Source: Streptomyces hoynatensis (lineage in GTDB: Bacteria; Actinomycetota; Actinomycetes; Streptomycetales; Streptomycetaceae). From it: 64,000 bases of DNA. Below, piece after piece: positions 45,665-53,739 of the stretch (position 1 is the first letter of the stretch; every line of letters begins with the position of its first letter). Under the pieces are notes generated by a model. The model ran no database searches and was not told where the DNA came from. It saw only the letters and a list, made by a program, of their open reading frames with translations. The position numbers and the translations under genes are program-made. The stretch is taken from assembly GCF_003626535.1 (NCBI RefSeq), contig NZ_RBAL01000006.1, positions 1 to 64,000 on the forward strand, read 5' to 3'.

Positions 45665-46513
45665 TCAGGGGGCGGCGACCGCGAGTACCAGCAGCGTCAC
45701 CGTGCCCGCCGTCTCGGCCACCGCGCCGAGCACGTCCCCGTTGATCCCGCCGAACCTGCGGTGGCAGTGCCACATCGTCAGCTCGGCGGCGTTCAGCGCG
45801 AGCACCACGCTGCACCCGCAGGCCACCGTCCCGGCGGCCCTGGCCCCCTCGGCGGCCAGCGCGCCGGCGAGGGCGGAGGCGAAGGCCACCACGGCGGCCA
45901 CCGCGAGCGCCTGACGCAGCGGCACCGTCCGCACCACCACGGCCCCCAGGCCCTCGGCCCGCGCGGCGGGCGGGCCCTGCGCCCGGCAGGCCCAGGTCAG
46001 CGCGGTGCGGGCGTTGACCGCCGCGAGCACCACGCAGGTCAGCGCGTAGGCCCGGCCGTGCCCGAGGAGTTCGTCGAGCGCCGCGATCTGGGTCAGCACC
46101 ACGAAGAGCAGCGCCAGCACCCCGAAGGGCCCGATGTCGGACCGCTTCATCACCTCCCGCGCCTCGGCGGGCGGCTTGCGGCTGCCGAGCCCGTCCGCCA
46201 CGTCGGCGAGGCCGTCCAGGTGCAGCGCCCGGGTCAGCAGGGCGGGGACGGCCACGGTGAGCACCGCGGTCAGCAGCCGGCCGGTCTCAAGAAGCAGCAG
46301 CACCCAGCAGGTCAGGCAGGCCGCGAGGCCGACCACGAGGCCGGCGGCCGGCGCGCAGAGCATGCCCTGCCTGGCCGTGTACCGGTCGAAACGCGGCACC
46401 CGCACGGGCAGCACGGTCAGCGTGCCGAGGGCGAAGCGCAGTCCGTGGCTCAGTGCGTCCGTCCCGGTGGCGGGGGGCGGCTCGGCGGGGGGCGGAGGCG
46501 GCGTGGCGTTCAT
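45665..46513 (-). CDS. cobS: adenosylcobinamide-GDP ribazoletransferase (cobalamin synthase)
   Basis: The integral membrane enzyme has about 282 residues and several helices. Family blocks are RFALGTLTVLPVRVPRFDR near the start, HLDGLADVADGLGSRKP (about 93-110) with catalytic acidic residues, and KRSDIGPFGVLALLF. It joins the lower ligand base to adenosylcobinamide-GDP. The ATG at 46513 is preceded by a run of non-coding-like frame and gives a short Pro-rich start. cobT and cobU lie 900 bases to the right, separated by a gene on the other strand. Confidence 0.92.
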   Translation of the reverse strand: MNATPPPPPAEPPPATGTDALSHGLRFALGTLTVLPVRVPRFDRYTARQGMLCAPAAGLVVGLAACLTCWVLLLLETGRLLTAVLTVAVPALLTRALHLDGLADVADGLGSRKPPAEAREVMKRSDIGPFGVLALLFVVLTQIAALDELLGHGRAYALTCVVLAAVNARTALTWACRAQGPPAARAEGLGAVVVRTVPLRQALAVAAVVAFASALAGALAAEGARAAGTVACGCSVVLALNAAELTMWHCHRRFGGINGDVLGAVAETAGTVTLLVLAVAAP

Positions 46514-46547
46514 CGCACCGCAGCCTAGCGGCGGACGCTGAGGGGTC

Positions 46548-47294
46548 ATGGGGAACTGGTGGCATCGCAACATCGTCGAGCCCGAGAAGCTGCCGCTGCT
46601 GCTCGCGCTCGCGGCGTTCGTGGTCACCTTCGCGGTCACCCGCTTCGTGACCCGGATGATCCGCGCGGGCCGCGGCCCCTTCCACGACATCTCCCCCGGC
46701 GGCCGGCACGTGCACCACGTGGTGCCCGGGGTGCTGCTGATGTGCCTGGGCGGATTCGGCGGCCTGGCCACCACCCTGCACGGCTTCGTCGCCTACTCGG
46801 CTGCGGTGGCCTTCGGCATCGGAACCGGCCTGGTGCTCGACGAGTTCGCGCTGCTCCTCTACCTGCACGACGTCTACTGGACGTCCGAGGGCCAAAAGAG
46901 CGTGGAGGTCGTGGTGGTGACCGCCGCGCTCCTCATGTTCATGCTCGCCGGGTTCTCGCCGCTCGGCGTCAACGACATCGGCGGCCTGGAGCGGGCCGGC
47001 CGCGGGGTGGCGCTCGGGGTGCTGATCGGGAACTTCCTGCTGGCGCTCGTCGCGCTGCTGAAGGGGAAGCTGCGGGTCGCCGTCTTCGGGCTCGTGCTGC
47101 CCTTCGTCGCGCTGATCGGCGCGCTGCGGCTGGCCCGGCCGACCTCCCCCTGGGCCAAACGCCTCTACCGGCACCGGCCGCGGCTGCGGGCGCGGGCGGA
47201 GCGGCGCGCCAGGAAGCACGAGCGGCGGTGGGGCCGTCTCGAACACCGCCTCGACGACTGGCTGGGCGGCACCCCGACGAACGACCGCCACTGA
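46548..47294 (+). CDS. polytopic membrane protein of unknown function
   Basis: The protein is 248 residues with about five or six membrane helices (LLLALAAFVVTFAVTRFV, HHVVPGVLLMCLGGFGGLA, VEVVVVTAALLMFMLAGFS, ALGVLIGNFLLALVALL, VFGLVLPFVALIGALRLA). The motif GRHVHHVVPG near residue 50 is notable for its histidines. The C-terminal 45 residues are very basic. I recall a conserved Streptomyces membrane protein here. Divergence from cobS leaves only about 34 bases for both starts. No function can be assigned. Confidence 0.82.
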   Translation: MGNWWHRNIVEPEKLPLLLALAAFVVTFAVTRFVTRMIRAGRGPFHDISPGGRHVHHVVPGVLLMCLGGFGGLATTLHGFVAYSAAVAFGIGTGLVLDEFALLLYLHDVYWTSEGQKSVEVVVVTAALLMFMLAGFSPLGVNDIGGLERAGRGVALGVLIGNFLLALVALLKGKLRVAVFGLVLPFVALIGALRLARPTSPWAKRLYRHRPRLRARAERRARKHERRWGRLEHRLDDWLGGTPTNDRH

Positions 47295-47403
47295 ACCGCC
47301 CCGCGGCCCCCGGCCCGTCTCCGCACGGCGCGCGGCGGTGGCCGGCACGTGGGGGGCTGTGGGCGGGTGCTGCGGGCGTGGGCTGTGGGCGTGGGCTGCG
47401 GGT

Positions 47404-47418
47404 GGGGGCGCTGCCCCC
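47404..47418. terminator. hairpin between convergent genes
   Basis: GGGGGC and GCCCCC pair around GCT, 20 bases before the cobT stop and 110 bases past the membrane protein gene. A bidirectional terminator is plausible. Confidence 0.5.
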
Positions 47419-47437
47419 GGGGGCCCGGCGGCCGGGC

Positions 47438-48562
47438 TCAGGTGGCGTCGGCGATGGCGGGGCGCGGCGGGGCCGCGGGCTCGGCCTCCTCCGGCGCGGC
47501 CTCGGGGGCCTCGGGCAGCTCGGGCAGTTCGGCCGCCAGCGCCGCGGCCGCCCGCACCAGCGGGAGCGCGAGCAGCGCCCCGGTGCCCTCGCCGACCGTC
47601 ACGCCGTGGTCGAGCAGCGGCTGCATCGCCATCCGGTCCAGCGCCTTGGCCTGCCCCGGCTCCCCGCTCGCCTGCCCCGCCTGCCACCAGTCGGGCGCGC
47701 GGAACGCGATCCGCTGCGCCACCAGCGCGCACGCCGCCGAGACCACGCCGTCGAGCAGCACGGGCGTGCGCCGTACCGCGCACTGGAGCAGGAAGCCCGT
47801 CATCGCCGTGAGGTCCGCGCCGGCCACCGCGGCCAGCAGCCGCAGCTGGTCGCCGAGCACCGGACGCGCCCGGCGCAGCCCGTCCCTGATGGCCGCGCAC
47901 TTGCGCATCCAGGCCAGGTCGTCGATGCGCACCCCGCCCCGCCCGGTGACGACCGAGGCGTCGGTGCCGCACATCGCGGCGATCAGCACCCCCGCCGCCG
48001 TCGTGCCGCCCACGGACACGTCGCCGAGCACCAGCAGGTCGCTGCCCGAGTCGGCCTCCTCGTCCGCCACGGCCATCCCGGCCCGGAAGGCCCGCTCGGC
48101 CTCCTCGGCGGTCAGCGTGTCCTCCACGTCCAGCCGCCCCGAGCCGCGGCGCACCCGGAACCTGGTGACCTCGTCCGGGAGTTCCTCGGCCGGGCAGTCG
48201 AGGGAGGTGTCGACCACGCGCAGCGGCACGCCCGCCTGCCGGGCGAGCACCGCGGCCGGGCTGGTGCCGTCCAGCACGGCGCGCACCAGCGCGGAGGCGC
48301 CACCCGCCGGGCGGGCGGAGACGCCGAGCGAGGCGACGCCGTGGTCCCCGGCGAACAGGACGGCCCTGGGGCGCTCGACGGGCCGCACCGGCACCCTGGC
48401 CTGCGCGGCGGCCAGCCAGGATCCGACGTCGTCCAGCCGCCCAAGTGCCTTGGGGGCGATGCCCGTTCTGGCCCGGCGCTCCTCGGCCTGCCGCCGGAGC
48501 CTGGCACTTGGCCGCTCGATGAGATTCCCGAAGTCATCGAGGTTCAGACCGCCGTCACTCAT
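47438..48562 (-). CDS. cobT: nicotinate-nucleotide--dimethylbenzimidazole phosphoribosyltransferase
   Basis: The 374-residue enzyme activates the lower base of cobalamin. It has the expected order of blocks: AVLFAGDHGVASLGVSA near residue 68, LLVLGDVSVGGTTAAG, ADLTAMTGFLLQCA, and TVGEGTGALLALPLV with the catalytic glutamate near 330. The C-terminus adds an acidic, Pro-rich tail of about 25 residues. The ATG at 48562 is chosen. It follows cobU by 72 bases on the same strand. Confidence 0.93.
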   Translation of the reverse strand: MSDGGLNLDDFGNLIERPSARLRRQAEERRARTGIAPKALGRLDDVGSWLAAAQARVPVRPVERPRAVLFAGDHGVASLGVSARPAGGASALVRAVLDGTSPAAVLARQAGVPLRVVDTSLDCPAEELPDEVTRFRVRRGSGRLDVEDTLTAEEAERAFRAGMAVADEEADSGSDLLVLGDVSVGGTTAAGVLIAAMCGTDASVVTGRGGVRIDDLAWMRKCAAIRDGLRRARPVLGDQLRLLAAVAGADLTAMTGFLLQCAVRRTPVLLDGVVSAACALVAQRIAFRAPDWWQAGQASGEPGQAKALDRMAMQPLLDHGVTVGEGTGALLALPLVRAAAALAAELPELPEAPEAAPEEAEPAAPPRPAIADAT

Positions 48563-48634
48563 GCGCACGAGGGTACCGCCCGAGCCGTCCCCCGCCCCTG
48601 CCGGGCACGGCGGGATCCGGCCGCAGAGGCCGCC

Positions 48635-49990
48635 TCACCGCAGCCGCTGCGCCAGCCCGGCCGTCACCAGCAGCACGCAGTCGCACTCCGCCGCCACCGC
48701 CGCGTTCAGCCGCCCGAGTTCGTCGCGGAAGCGGCGCCCGGCCGGGGTGGCGGGCACCACGCCCGAGCCCACCTCGTTGCTCACCGCCACCACCGTGCGG
48801 CGGGCGCCGCGGAACGCGGCCACCAGCGCGGCGGTGCGCTCCGCCAGGGCCGCGCGCGCCCCGCCGCGCCCGCCGCCCGCACCGGCTCCCGCCCCCGCCG
48901 TGCCCGGGCCGGCCGGTCCTGCGGGGCCGGCGTCATCCGGCCCGGGCGGGTCGTGCGGCCCGGGCGGGGCGTGCGGGTCCTCCCAGGCCGGGTCGTCCCA
49001 GGCGCCGACGGCGTCCATCGCGTCGGTCAGCCACAGCGAGAGGCAGTCGACGAGCAGCGGCGGGCCCTCTGCCGTCAGCAGCGGCACCAGGTCGCAGGTC
49101 TCGGCCGTCGTCCAGTGCGCCGGGCGGCGCGCCCGGTGCCGCGCGACGCGGGCCGCCCATTCGGCGTCCCCGGGTCGCCGCCCGGCGGTCGCGACGTAGT
49201 GCACGCCGGGGAAGGCCGCCAGCCGCCGCTCCGCCTCGGCCGACTTGCCGGAACGCGCCCCGCCCAGCACCAGCGTGCGGCGCGGCACGGGCACGCCCCG
49301 CCCCTGGGCGGCGGCCCCCGGTTCGGCGCCGTCGGGCAGCGCCCTGGCCCCGGCCGCGGCCAGCCGCCGCCCGGCCTCGGGCCAGGGCGGCGCCTCGTGC
49401 CCCAGGTGCACGGCCACCACGTCGGTGGCCGGCGTGACCGTGCCCGCGGCCCGCAGCGCGGCCAGCGCGTCCGGCCGCCCGAGCACGTCCAGCAGCACCA
49501 GGTCGCAGGGCTGGCCGCCGGGCGCGGCGAGGGCGGCGCCCGGCGGCAGGTAGAGCAGCCGCCGCCCGCCGGGCGAGGTCACCTCGTAGCCCACCTCCCC
49601 GGCCGGCCGGTCGAGCGCCGCCGCCCGCACCCGGTGGCCGCCGGGCAGCACCTCCTCCGCGCCCGCCGCCAGCGCCCGCGCGTCCGGCAGCCCGGGGACC
49701 CGGCCCGCCCCGGCCGCCCGGCTCGTCAGCAGCGTCCGCACGCCCGTCAGCGAACGCCCGGCCCTGGCCGCCGCGCCCCAGACCCCGGGCGGGGCCTCAA
49801 GCAGCAGCGTTCCGTCGACGAGTACGGAGGTCGCGCCCCGCGCCCGCCCGCCCAGGGCGGCGGCGCAGGCGGCGCAGGGACAGCCCTCGCGCGGCAGCCC
49901 CCCGTCACCCCCGGTGCCCAGCAGGACGACGCTTCCTTCCGGTCCCGCCGGTCCTTCCGGTCCTGTCGGTCCTTCACTTCGCTCCAGCAT
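48635..49990 (-). CDS. cobU: CobU (adenosylcobinamide kinase/guanylyltransferase) fused to a degenerate MBL-like domain
   Basis: The 451-residue protein has two parts. Residues about 20-215 look like a PhnP-type metallo-beta-lactamase fold (VVLLGTGGDGGLPREGCPCAACAAAL, TSVLVDGTLLLEAPPG). The HxHxDH metal motif is missing; TLLTSRAAGAG stands in its place. From about 238 comes CobU: P-loop LVLGGARSGKSAEAERRL, RHRARRPAHWTT with the guanylylation histidine, and LLVDCLSLWLTDAM. A Gly/Ala/Pro insert lies in the kinase near 330-365. The fusion is known in Streptomyces. The N-terminus begins with collagen-like EGPxGPEG repeats. Confidence 0.9.
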   Translation of the reverse strand: MLERSEGPTGPEGPAGPEGSVVLLGTGGDGGLPREGCPCAACAAALGGRARGATSVLVDGTLLLEAPPGVWGAAARAGRSLTGVRTLLTSRAAGAGRVPGLPDARALAAGAEEVLPGGHRVRAAALDRPAGEVGYEVTSPGGRRLLYLPPGAALAAPGGQPCDLVLLDVLGRPDALAALRAAGTVTPATDVVAVHLGHEAPPWPEAGRRLAAAGARALPDGAEPGAAAQGRGVPVPRRTLVLGGARSGKSAEAERRLAAFPGVHYVATAGRRPGDAEWAARVARHRARRPAHWTTAETCDLVPLLTAEGPPLLVDCLSLWLTDAMDAVGAWDDPAWEDPHAPPGPHDPPGPDDAGPAGPAGPGTAGAGAGAGGGRGGARAALAERTAALVAAFRGARRTVVAVSNEVGSGVVPATPAGRRFRDELGRLNAAVAAECDCVLLVTAGLAQRLR

Positions 49991-50190
49991 GTCCCCGATC
50001 CTCGCGCGCCGCGGGAGCCGCCCGCGCCCGGAATCCGCACGCCGGCGGGCGCGTGAGCCGTGCCCCGCCGGGTATCTCCGAGGAGGCCCGGGGAGCGCGA
50101 GCGGAATGGCGCGGCGCGCAGTGGTGCGTCGCGCGACGGGCCGTGGTTAAGTGCGGGCAGGAAGTCGCGGCAGGGGAACGGGAGGCGCAG

Positions 50191-50403
50191 ATGGCCTGGG
50201 AGTGGCGGTTCGAGAAGGCGGACGGCTCGACGACCGAGGCGCCCCAGGACCCCGGGGACTTCGGGACGCAGGGCGACGCCGAGTCCTGGATCGGCGAGAT
50301 CTGGCGGGAGCTGCTGGAGGAGGGCGTGGACCAGGTCAGCCTCTTCGAGGACGGCACCAAGGTCTACGGCCCCATGAGCCTGCACGCGGCGGCCGAGGAC
50401 TGA
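50191..50403 (+). CDS. small acidic protein
   Basis: The 70-residue, strongly acidic protein starts MAWEWRFEKADGS. Blocks SWIGEIWRELLEEGVDQVSLFED and KVYGPMSL suggest a small alpha/beta fold. GGGAACGGGAGGCGCAG precedes the ATG at 50191. The open frame extends upstream to 50053, but codon use there is poor. I recall similar short Streptomyces proteins of unknown function. It is divergent from cobU and convergent with the protease gene. Confidence 0.75.
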   Translation: MAWEWRFEKADGSTTEAPQDPGDFGTQGDAESWIGEIWRELLEEGVDQVSLFEDGTKVYGPMSLHAAAED

Positions 50404-50496
50404 GCCCCCCCGCCCCGGCGGGGGAGCCCCGGGGGACCAGGCCCCGCCCGGCCTGACGGGGACTACGCCTCTACGCCCCGCCCGGCCCGACGGGGA

Positions 50497-51546
50497 CTAC
50501 GCCTCGCCCAGCTTGACGCGGGCGGTCCTGTGGCTGCCGTTGCGCGTGTAGCCGACCCGGACCCGCTGGCCCGGGCGCTTGCCGGCCAGCTCCTCGGAGA
50601 GGGAGACCACGTCGGTCACCGGCTTGGAGCCGAGCTTGTCGATGATGTCCCCGGCGCGCAGTCCCGCGTCGGCCGCCGGGCCGTCCTCGGCCACCTCGAC
50701 GATCGCCGCCCCGGCCGGCTCGAAGCCGTCGCCGAGCACCGTGCGCACCGTCACCCCGAGGGCCGCCCGGCCCGAGTCCACCACCCGGCCGTGCTCGATC
50801 ATCTGGTCGGCCAGGAAGGTCACCGTGGAGGCCGGGATCGCGAAGCCGATGCCGGGGGCCTGGCCCCCGCCGAGCCCCGGGTCCTTGGCGGCGAGCGTGG
50901 GGATGCCGATGACCTGGCCGGAGAGGTTCACCAGGGCGCCGCCGCTGTTGCCCGGGTTGATGGAGGCCGAGGTCTGCACCATGTTGCCCAGCGTCGCCTG
51001 GCCCTCGCCCTCGCTGACCGAACGGCCCACGGCCGAGACGATGCCCTGCGTGACGCTGGAGGACAGTCCCAGCGGGTTGCCCATCGCCAGCACGATCTGC
51101 CCCACCTCGACCTTCGTCGAGTCCCCGAAGGTCGCAGGCCGCAGCCGGTCGGGCACCTCCTCCAGCTCGATCACCGCCAGGTCCTGCGGCTCGAAGGCGC
51201 TCACCAGCCGGGCCCTGACCGGGGTCTGCCGGGTCGCCAGCAGCACCTCGAAGGACCGGCCCGTGCCGACGACGTGCGCGTTGGTGACGATGTGGCCCCG
51301 GTCGTCGTAGACGATGCCGGAGCCGAGGCCGTCCTCGGTGGTGATCTGCACGACGGAGGGCAGCACGTCGTTCACCACGCGCTCGTACGCCTCCTGAAGC
51401 TCGCCGGAGACGGTCGGCTCCGGGGCGGTCTTCGCGACGTGGGAGCCCGACACGCAGCCGGAGCCTCCGGCGAGCAGCGCCGCCGCGCAGAGCGCGGCGG
51501 CGGCCGGCCTCGGCCGGCGGGTGGGGGTCAGCGCCATAAGCGGCAT
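50497..51546 (-). CDS. HtrA/DegQ-type serine protease with PDZ domain
   Basis: The protein has about 349 residues. An N-terminal export signal (hydrophobic AALCAAALLAGGSGC, possible lipoprotein with a weak lipobox) leads into a trypsin-like domain. The catalytic triad is H in TNAHVVG, D in LAVIELE/PQDLAVIE and S in NPGNSGGALVN. A PDZ domain follows (LGVTVRTVLGD, GPAADAGLRAGDIIDKLG). It would degrade or handle misfolded exported proteins outside the membrane. The start could be the ATG at 51546 or 51537 or the GTG at 51552. It is close to DUF3043 and pspA, both envelope-related. Confidence 0.9.
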   Translation of the reverse strand: MPLMALTPTRRPRPAAAALCAAALLAGGSGCVSGSHVAKTAPEPTVSGELQEAYERVVNDVLPSVVQITTEDGLGSGIVYDDRGHIVTNAHVVGTGRSFEVLLATRQTPVRARLVSAFEPQDLAVIELEEVPDRLRPATFGDSTKVEVGQIVLAMGNPLGLSSSVTQGIVSAVGRSVSEGEGQATLGNMVQTSASINPGNSGGALVNLSGQVIGIPTLAAKDPGLGGGQAPGIGFAIPASTVTFLADQMIEHGRVVDSGRAALGVTVRTVLGDGFEPAGAAIVEVAEDGPAADAGLRAGDIIDKLGSKPVTDVVSLSEELAGKRPGQRVRVGYTRNGSHRTARVKLGEA

Positions 51547-51620
51547 TCTCACCGGCCCGCGCCGCGTGGCGCGGGAGTGGCGCTACGCCGTTGCGGGCGA
51601 GCAGGCCCGCCGGGACGACC

Positions 51621-52217
51621 TCAGCGGGGGGACTCGCCGCGCTTGATCTGCGGGCGCGGCAGGCGCATCCGGCGCATCTGGAGCGTCCGCATCAGGGCGT
51701 AGGCGCTGGTGCCGCGGAGGCTCTCGTCCGGGAACCGGCTGCGCAGCTGCTTCTTCAGCCGCCGGGTCAGCAGCACCGAGTCGAGGACGATCATCACGAT
51801 GACGACCAGCCACAGCAGCAGCGCGATGTTCCTCGCCTGCACGGAGGGCAGCATGCTGAGCACCAGGATCGTCACCGCGATCGGCAGGAAGAACTCCGCC
51901 ACGTGGAACCTGGCGTCCACGAAGTCGCGGACGTAGCGGCGCACCCGGCCGCGGTCACGGGCGGGCAGGTGCCGCTCGTCGCCGCTGAGCAGGGCCTCGC
52001 GCTGCTTGCCCAGCGCCTCGCGGCGCTGCTCGCGGGCGCGCCGCGCGGCCTCCTTGCGGTTGGCCGGAGGCTTGACGGTGGCGCGGCGCAGGGCCTCGGC
52101 CTCGCTGCGCTTGGGCGTCGGCCGCCCCTTGGGCGCCTGCGGGTCGCGGCCCGTGCGCTCCTCCTGCGCCGGCACGGCGGCGGGGGCGTCGTCTTCTTTG
52201 GAACGGCTACGGAACAC
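51621..52217 (-). CDS. DUF3043 membrane protein
   Basis: The 198-residue protein has a long basic and acidic cytosolic N-terminus (MFRSRSKEDDAPAAV, KRSEAEALRRATVK), and then two membrane helices around 110-150 (FLPIAVTILVLSMLPSV, NIALLLWLVVIVMIVLDSVLL). A basic C-terminus follows. DUF3043 is a conserved actinobacterial family of unknown function. It starts at the GTG at 52217 and is divergent from pspA, with the shared gap of 333 bases. Confidence 0.9.
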   Translation of the reverse strand: MFRSRSKEDDAPAAVPAQEERTGRDPQAPKGRPTPKRSEAEALRRATVKPPANRKEAARRAREQRREALGKQREALLSGDERHLPARDRGRVRRYVRDFVDARFHVAEFFLPIAVTILVLSMLPSVQARNIALLLWLVVIVMIVLDSVLLTRRLKKQLRSRFPDESLRGTSAYALMRTLQMRRMRLPRPQIKRGESPR

Positions 52218-52550
52218 CCCTCCAGCCTAAACGGCCGCGCGCGCAACCCGGCCGCCCCGGAACGGGAACGATCTCGCAACGGCCCCAACCGCCCTGCCGG
52301 CCGCCCCGCGGGGCGCCGCCCGCGGCCGCCCGCCGCGGACGTTCCCCGGGTTCCCCCGAGGCGTTTGTGCTCCCCGTCTCGGGGGCGGGGCTCCTCCCAG
52401 GGCGGGACGATCCGGCGCCGCCGATCGTTCTGAGGGAGGAGTCATTCCTGGCCGAGCGGTGCGCTAATGGATGAGGGCCCCGTAGGCTAGGAGGGGATCT
52501 GCACGATGGTCATTGGTTCGAGCCCGGCATGAAGGGGGCGCGCGAAGCCC
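52218..52550. other. divergent control region between DUF3043 and pspA
   Basis: No gene is visible in these 333 bases. It contains a dyad ACGATC/GATCGT (52407-52412 and 52423-52428) about 125 bases ahead of pspA, and the -10-like TAGGCT near 52490. I looked for an envelope-stress sigma promoter and could not place one with confidence. Confidence 0.5.
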
Positions 52551-53354
52551 ATGAGCGGTGTCATGAAGCGGATGGGGATGATCTTCCGCGCGAAGGCGAA
52601 CAAGGCCCTTGACCGGGCCGAGGACCCGCGCGAGACGCTGGACTACTCGTACCAGAAGCAGCTGGAGCTGCTGCAGAAGGTGCGGCGTGGCGTCGCGGAC
52701 GTGGCCACCTCCCGCAAGCGCCTCGAACTCCAGCTCAACCAGCTGAACCAGCAGTCCACGAAGCTGGAGGAGCAGGGCAAGAAGGCCCTGGCGCTGGGCC
52801 GCGAGGACCTGGCCAGGGAGGCCCTCACCCGCAGGGCCGCGCTCCAGCAGCAGGTCTCCGACCTCCAGCAGCAGCACGAGACCCTCCAGACGGAGGAGAA
52901 CAAGCTGACCCTCGCCGCGCAGCGGCTCCAGGCCAAGGTCGACGCCTTCCGCACCCGCAAGGAGACGATCAAGGCCACCTACACGGCGGCCCAGGCGCAG
53001 ACCAGGATCGGCGAGGCGTTCTCCGGCATCTCCGAGGAGATGGGCGACGTCGGCATGGCCATCCAGCGCGCCGAGGACAAGACCGCCCAGCTCCAGGCCC
53101 GCTCCGGGGCCATCGACGAGCTGCTTGCCTCCGGCGCCCTCGACGACCAGACCGGCACCACGAAGGACGACCTGACCGCCGAGCTCGACCGCATCTCGGG
53201 AAACGCGGACGTCGAGTTCGAGCTGGAGCGGATGAAGGCGGAGCTCGCCGGCGGCAGCTCCGGCGGGCGCCAGGCCATCGAGGGCGGCGGCTCGGCCTCG
53301 GCCGCGGGCGGGCAGCAGGAGCAGCGGGAATCCCCCAAGTTCGACAAGCAGTGA
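52551..53354 (+). CDS. pspA: PspA/IM30-family membrane-stress protein
   Basis: The 267-residue protein is almost wholly helical and coiled-coil: MKRMGMIFRAKANKALDRAEDP with the amphipathic N-terminal helix, then long helices (YSYQKQLELLQKVRRGVADVAT, ALQQQVSDLQQQHETLQTEE). The C-terminal 45 residues are Gly/Ser/Gln-rich. PspA coats and protects the inner membrane under stress. It starts a unit with the small partner gene and a two-component pair, all on the same strand. Confidence 0.93.
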   Translation: MSGVMKRMGMIFRAKANKALDRAEDPRETLDYSYQKQLELLQKVRRGVADVATSRKRLELQLNQLNQQSTKLEEQGKKALALGREDLAREALTRRAALQQQVSDLQQQHETLQTEENKLTLAAQRLQAKVDAFRTRKETIKATYTAAQAQTRIGEAFSGISEEMGDVGMAIQRAEDKTAQLQARSGAIDELLASGALDDQTGTTKDDLTAELDRISGNADVEFELERMKAELAGGSSGGRQAIEGGGSASAAGGQQEQRESPKFDKQ

Positions 53355-53432
53355 GCCGGGCCCACCGGGCCCGGCCAGGCACGGCAGTCCGGTAACGGGT
53401 ACCGGACGCCACCGAAAGCCCGGGAGAGCATC

Positions 53433-53726
53433 ATGATCGTGCGGATCATGGGGGAGGGGCAGGTGCGGCTGGACGACAGCCACCTGCCCACGTTGAACAA
53501 GCTGGACGACAGGCTGATGGCCGAGGTGGACGCGGCCGACGAGGAGGGCTTCCGGCAGACCCTGGACGCGTTGCTCACCGCGGTCCGCGACCTCGGCTCC
53601 CCGCTCCCCGACGACTCTCTCGAACCGTCGGAGCTGATCCTGCCCGCCGCCGGGGCCTCCCTGGACGAGGTGCGCGCCATGCTCTCCGACGACGGGCTCA
53701 TCCCCGACGGGCTGCTCCCGGACTGA
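53433..53726 (+). CDS. PspAA-like small partner of PspA
   Basis: The 97-residue acidic cytosolic protein starts MIVRIMGEGQVRLDDSH, followed by two helices (LNKLDDRLMAEVDAADEEGFRQTLDALL) and a C-terminal acidic block (LDEVRAMLSDDGLIP). It matches the PspAA family, encoded beside pspA in actinobacteria. It lies 78 bases after pspA. Its function is not well known; it may bind PspA or affect its release. Confidence 0.82.
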   Translation: MIVRIMGEGQVRLDDSHLPTLNKLDDRLMAEVDAADEEGFRQTLDALLTAVRDLGSPLPDDSLEPSELILPAAGASLDEVRAMLSDDGLIPDGLLPD

Positions 53727-53739
53727 TCCCGCCCCGGCC

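Noticed and set aside
49991..50190. Possible cobalamin riboswitch ahead of cobU
   Set aside because: I looked for the conserved B12-box and the usual leader length and found neither.
52505..52530. GGTTCGAGCCC resembling a tRNA T-arm
   Set aside because: The flanking bases do not pair as a T-stem, and no acceptor, D or anticodon arms can be built.
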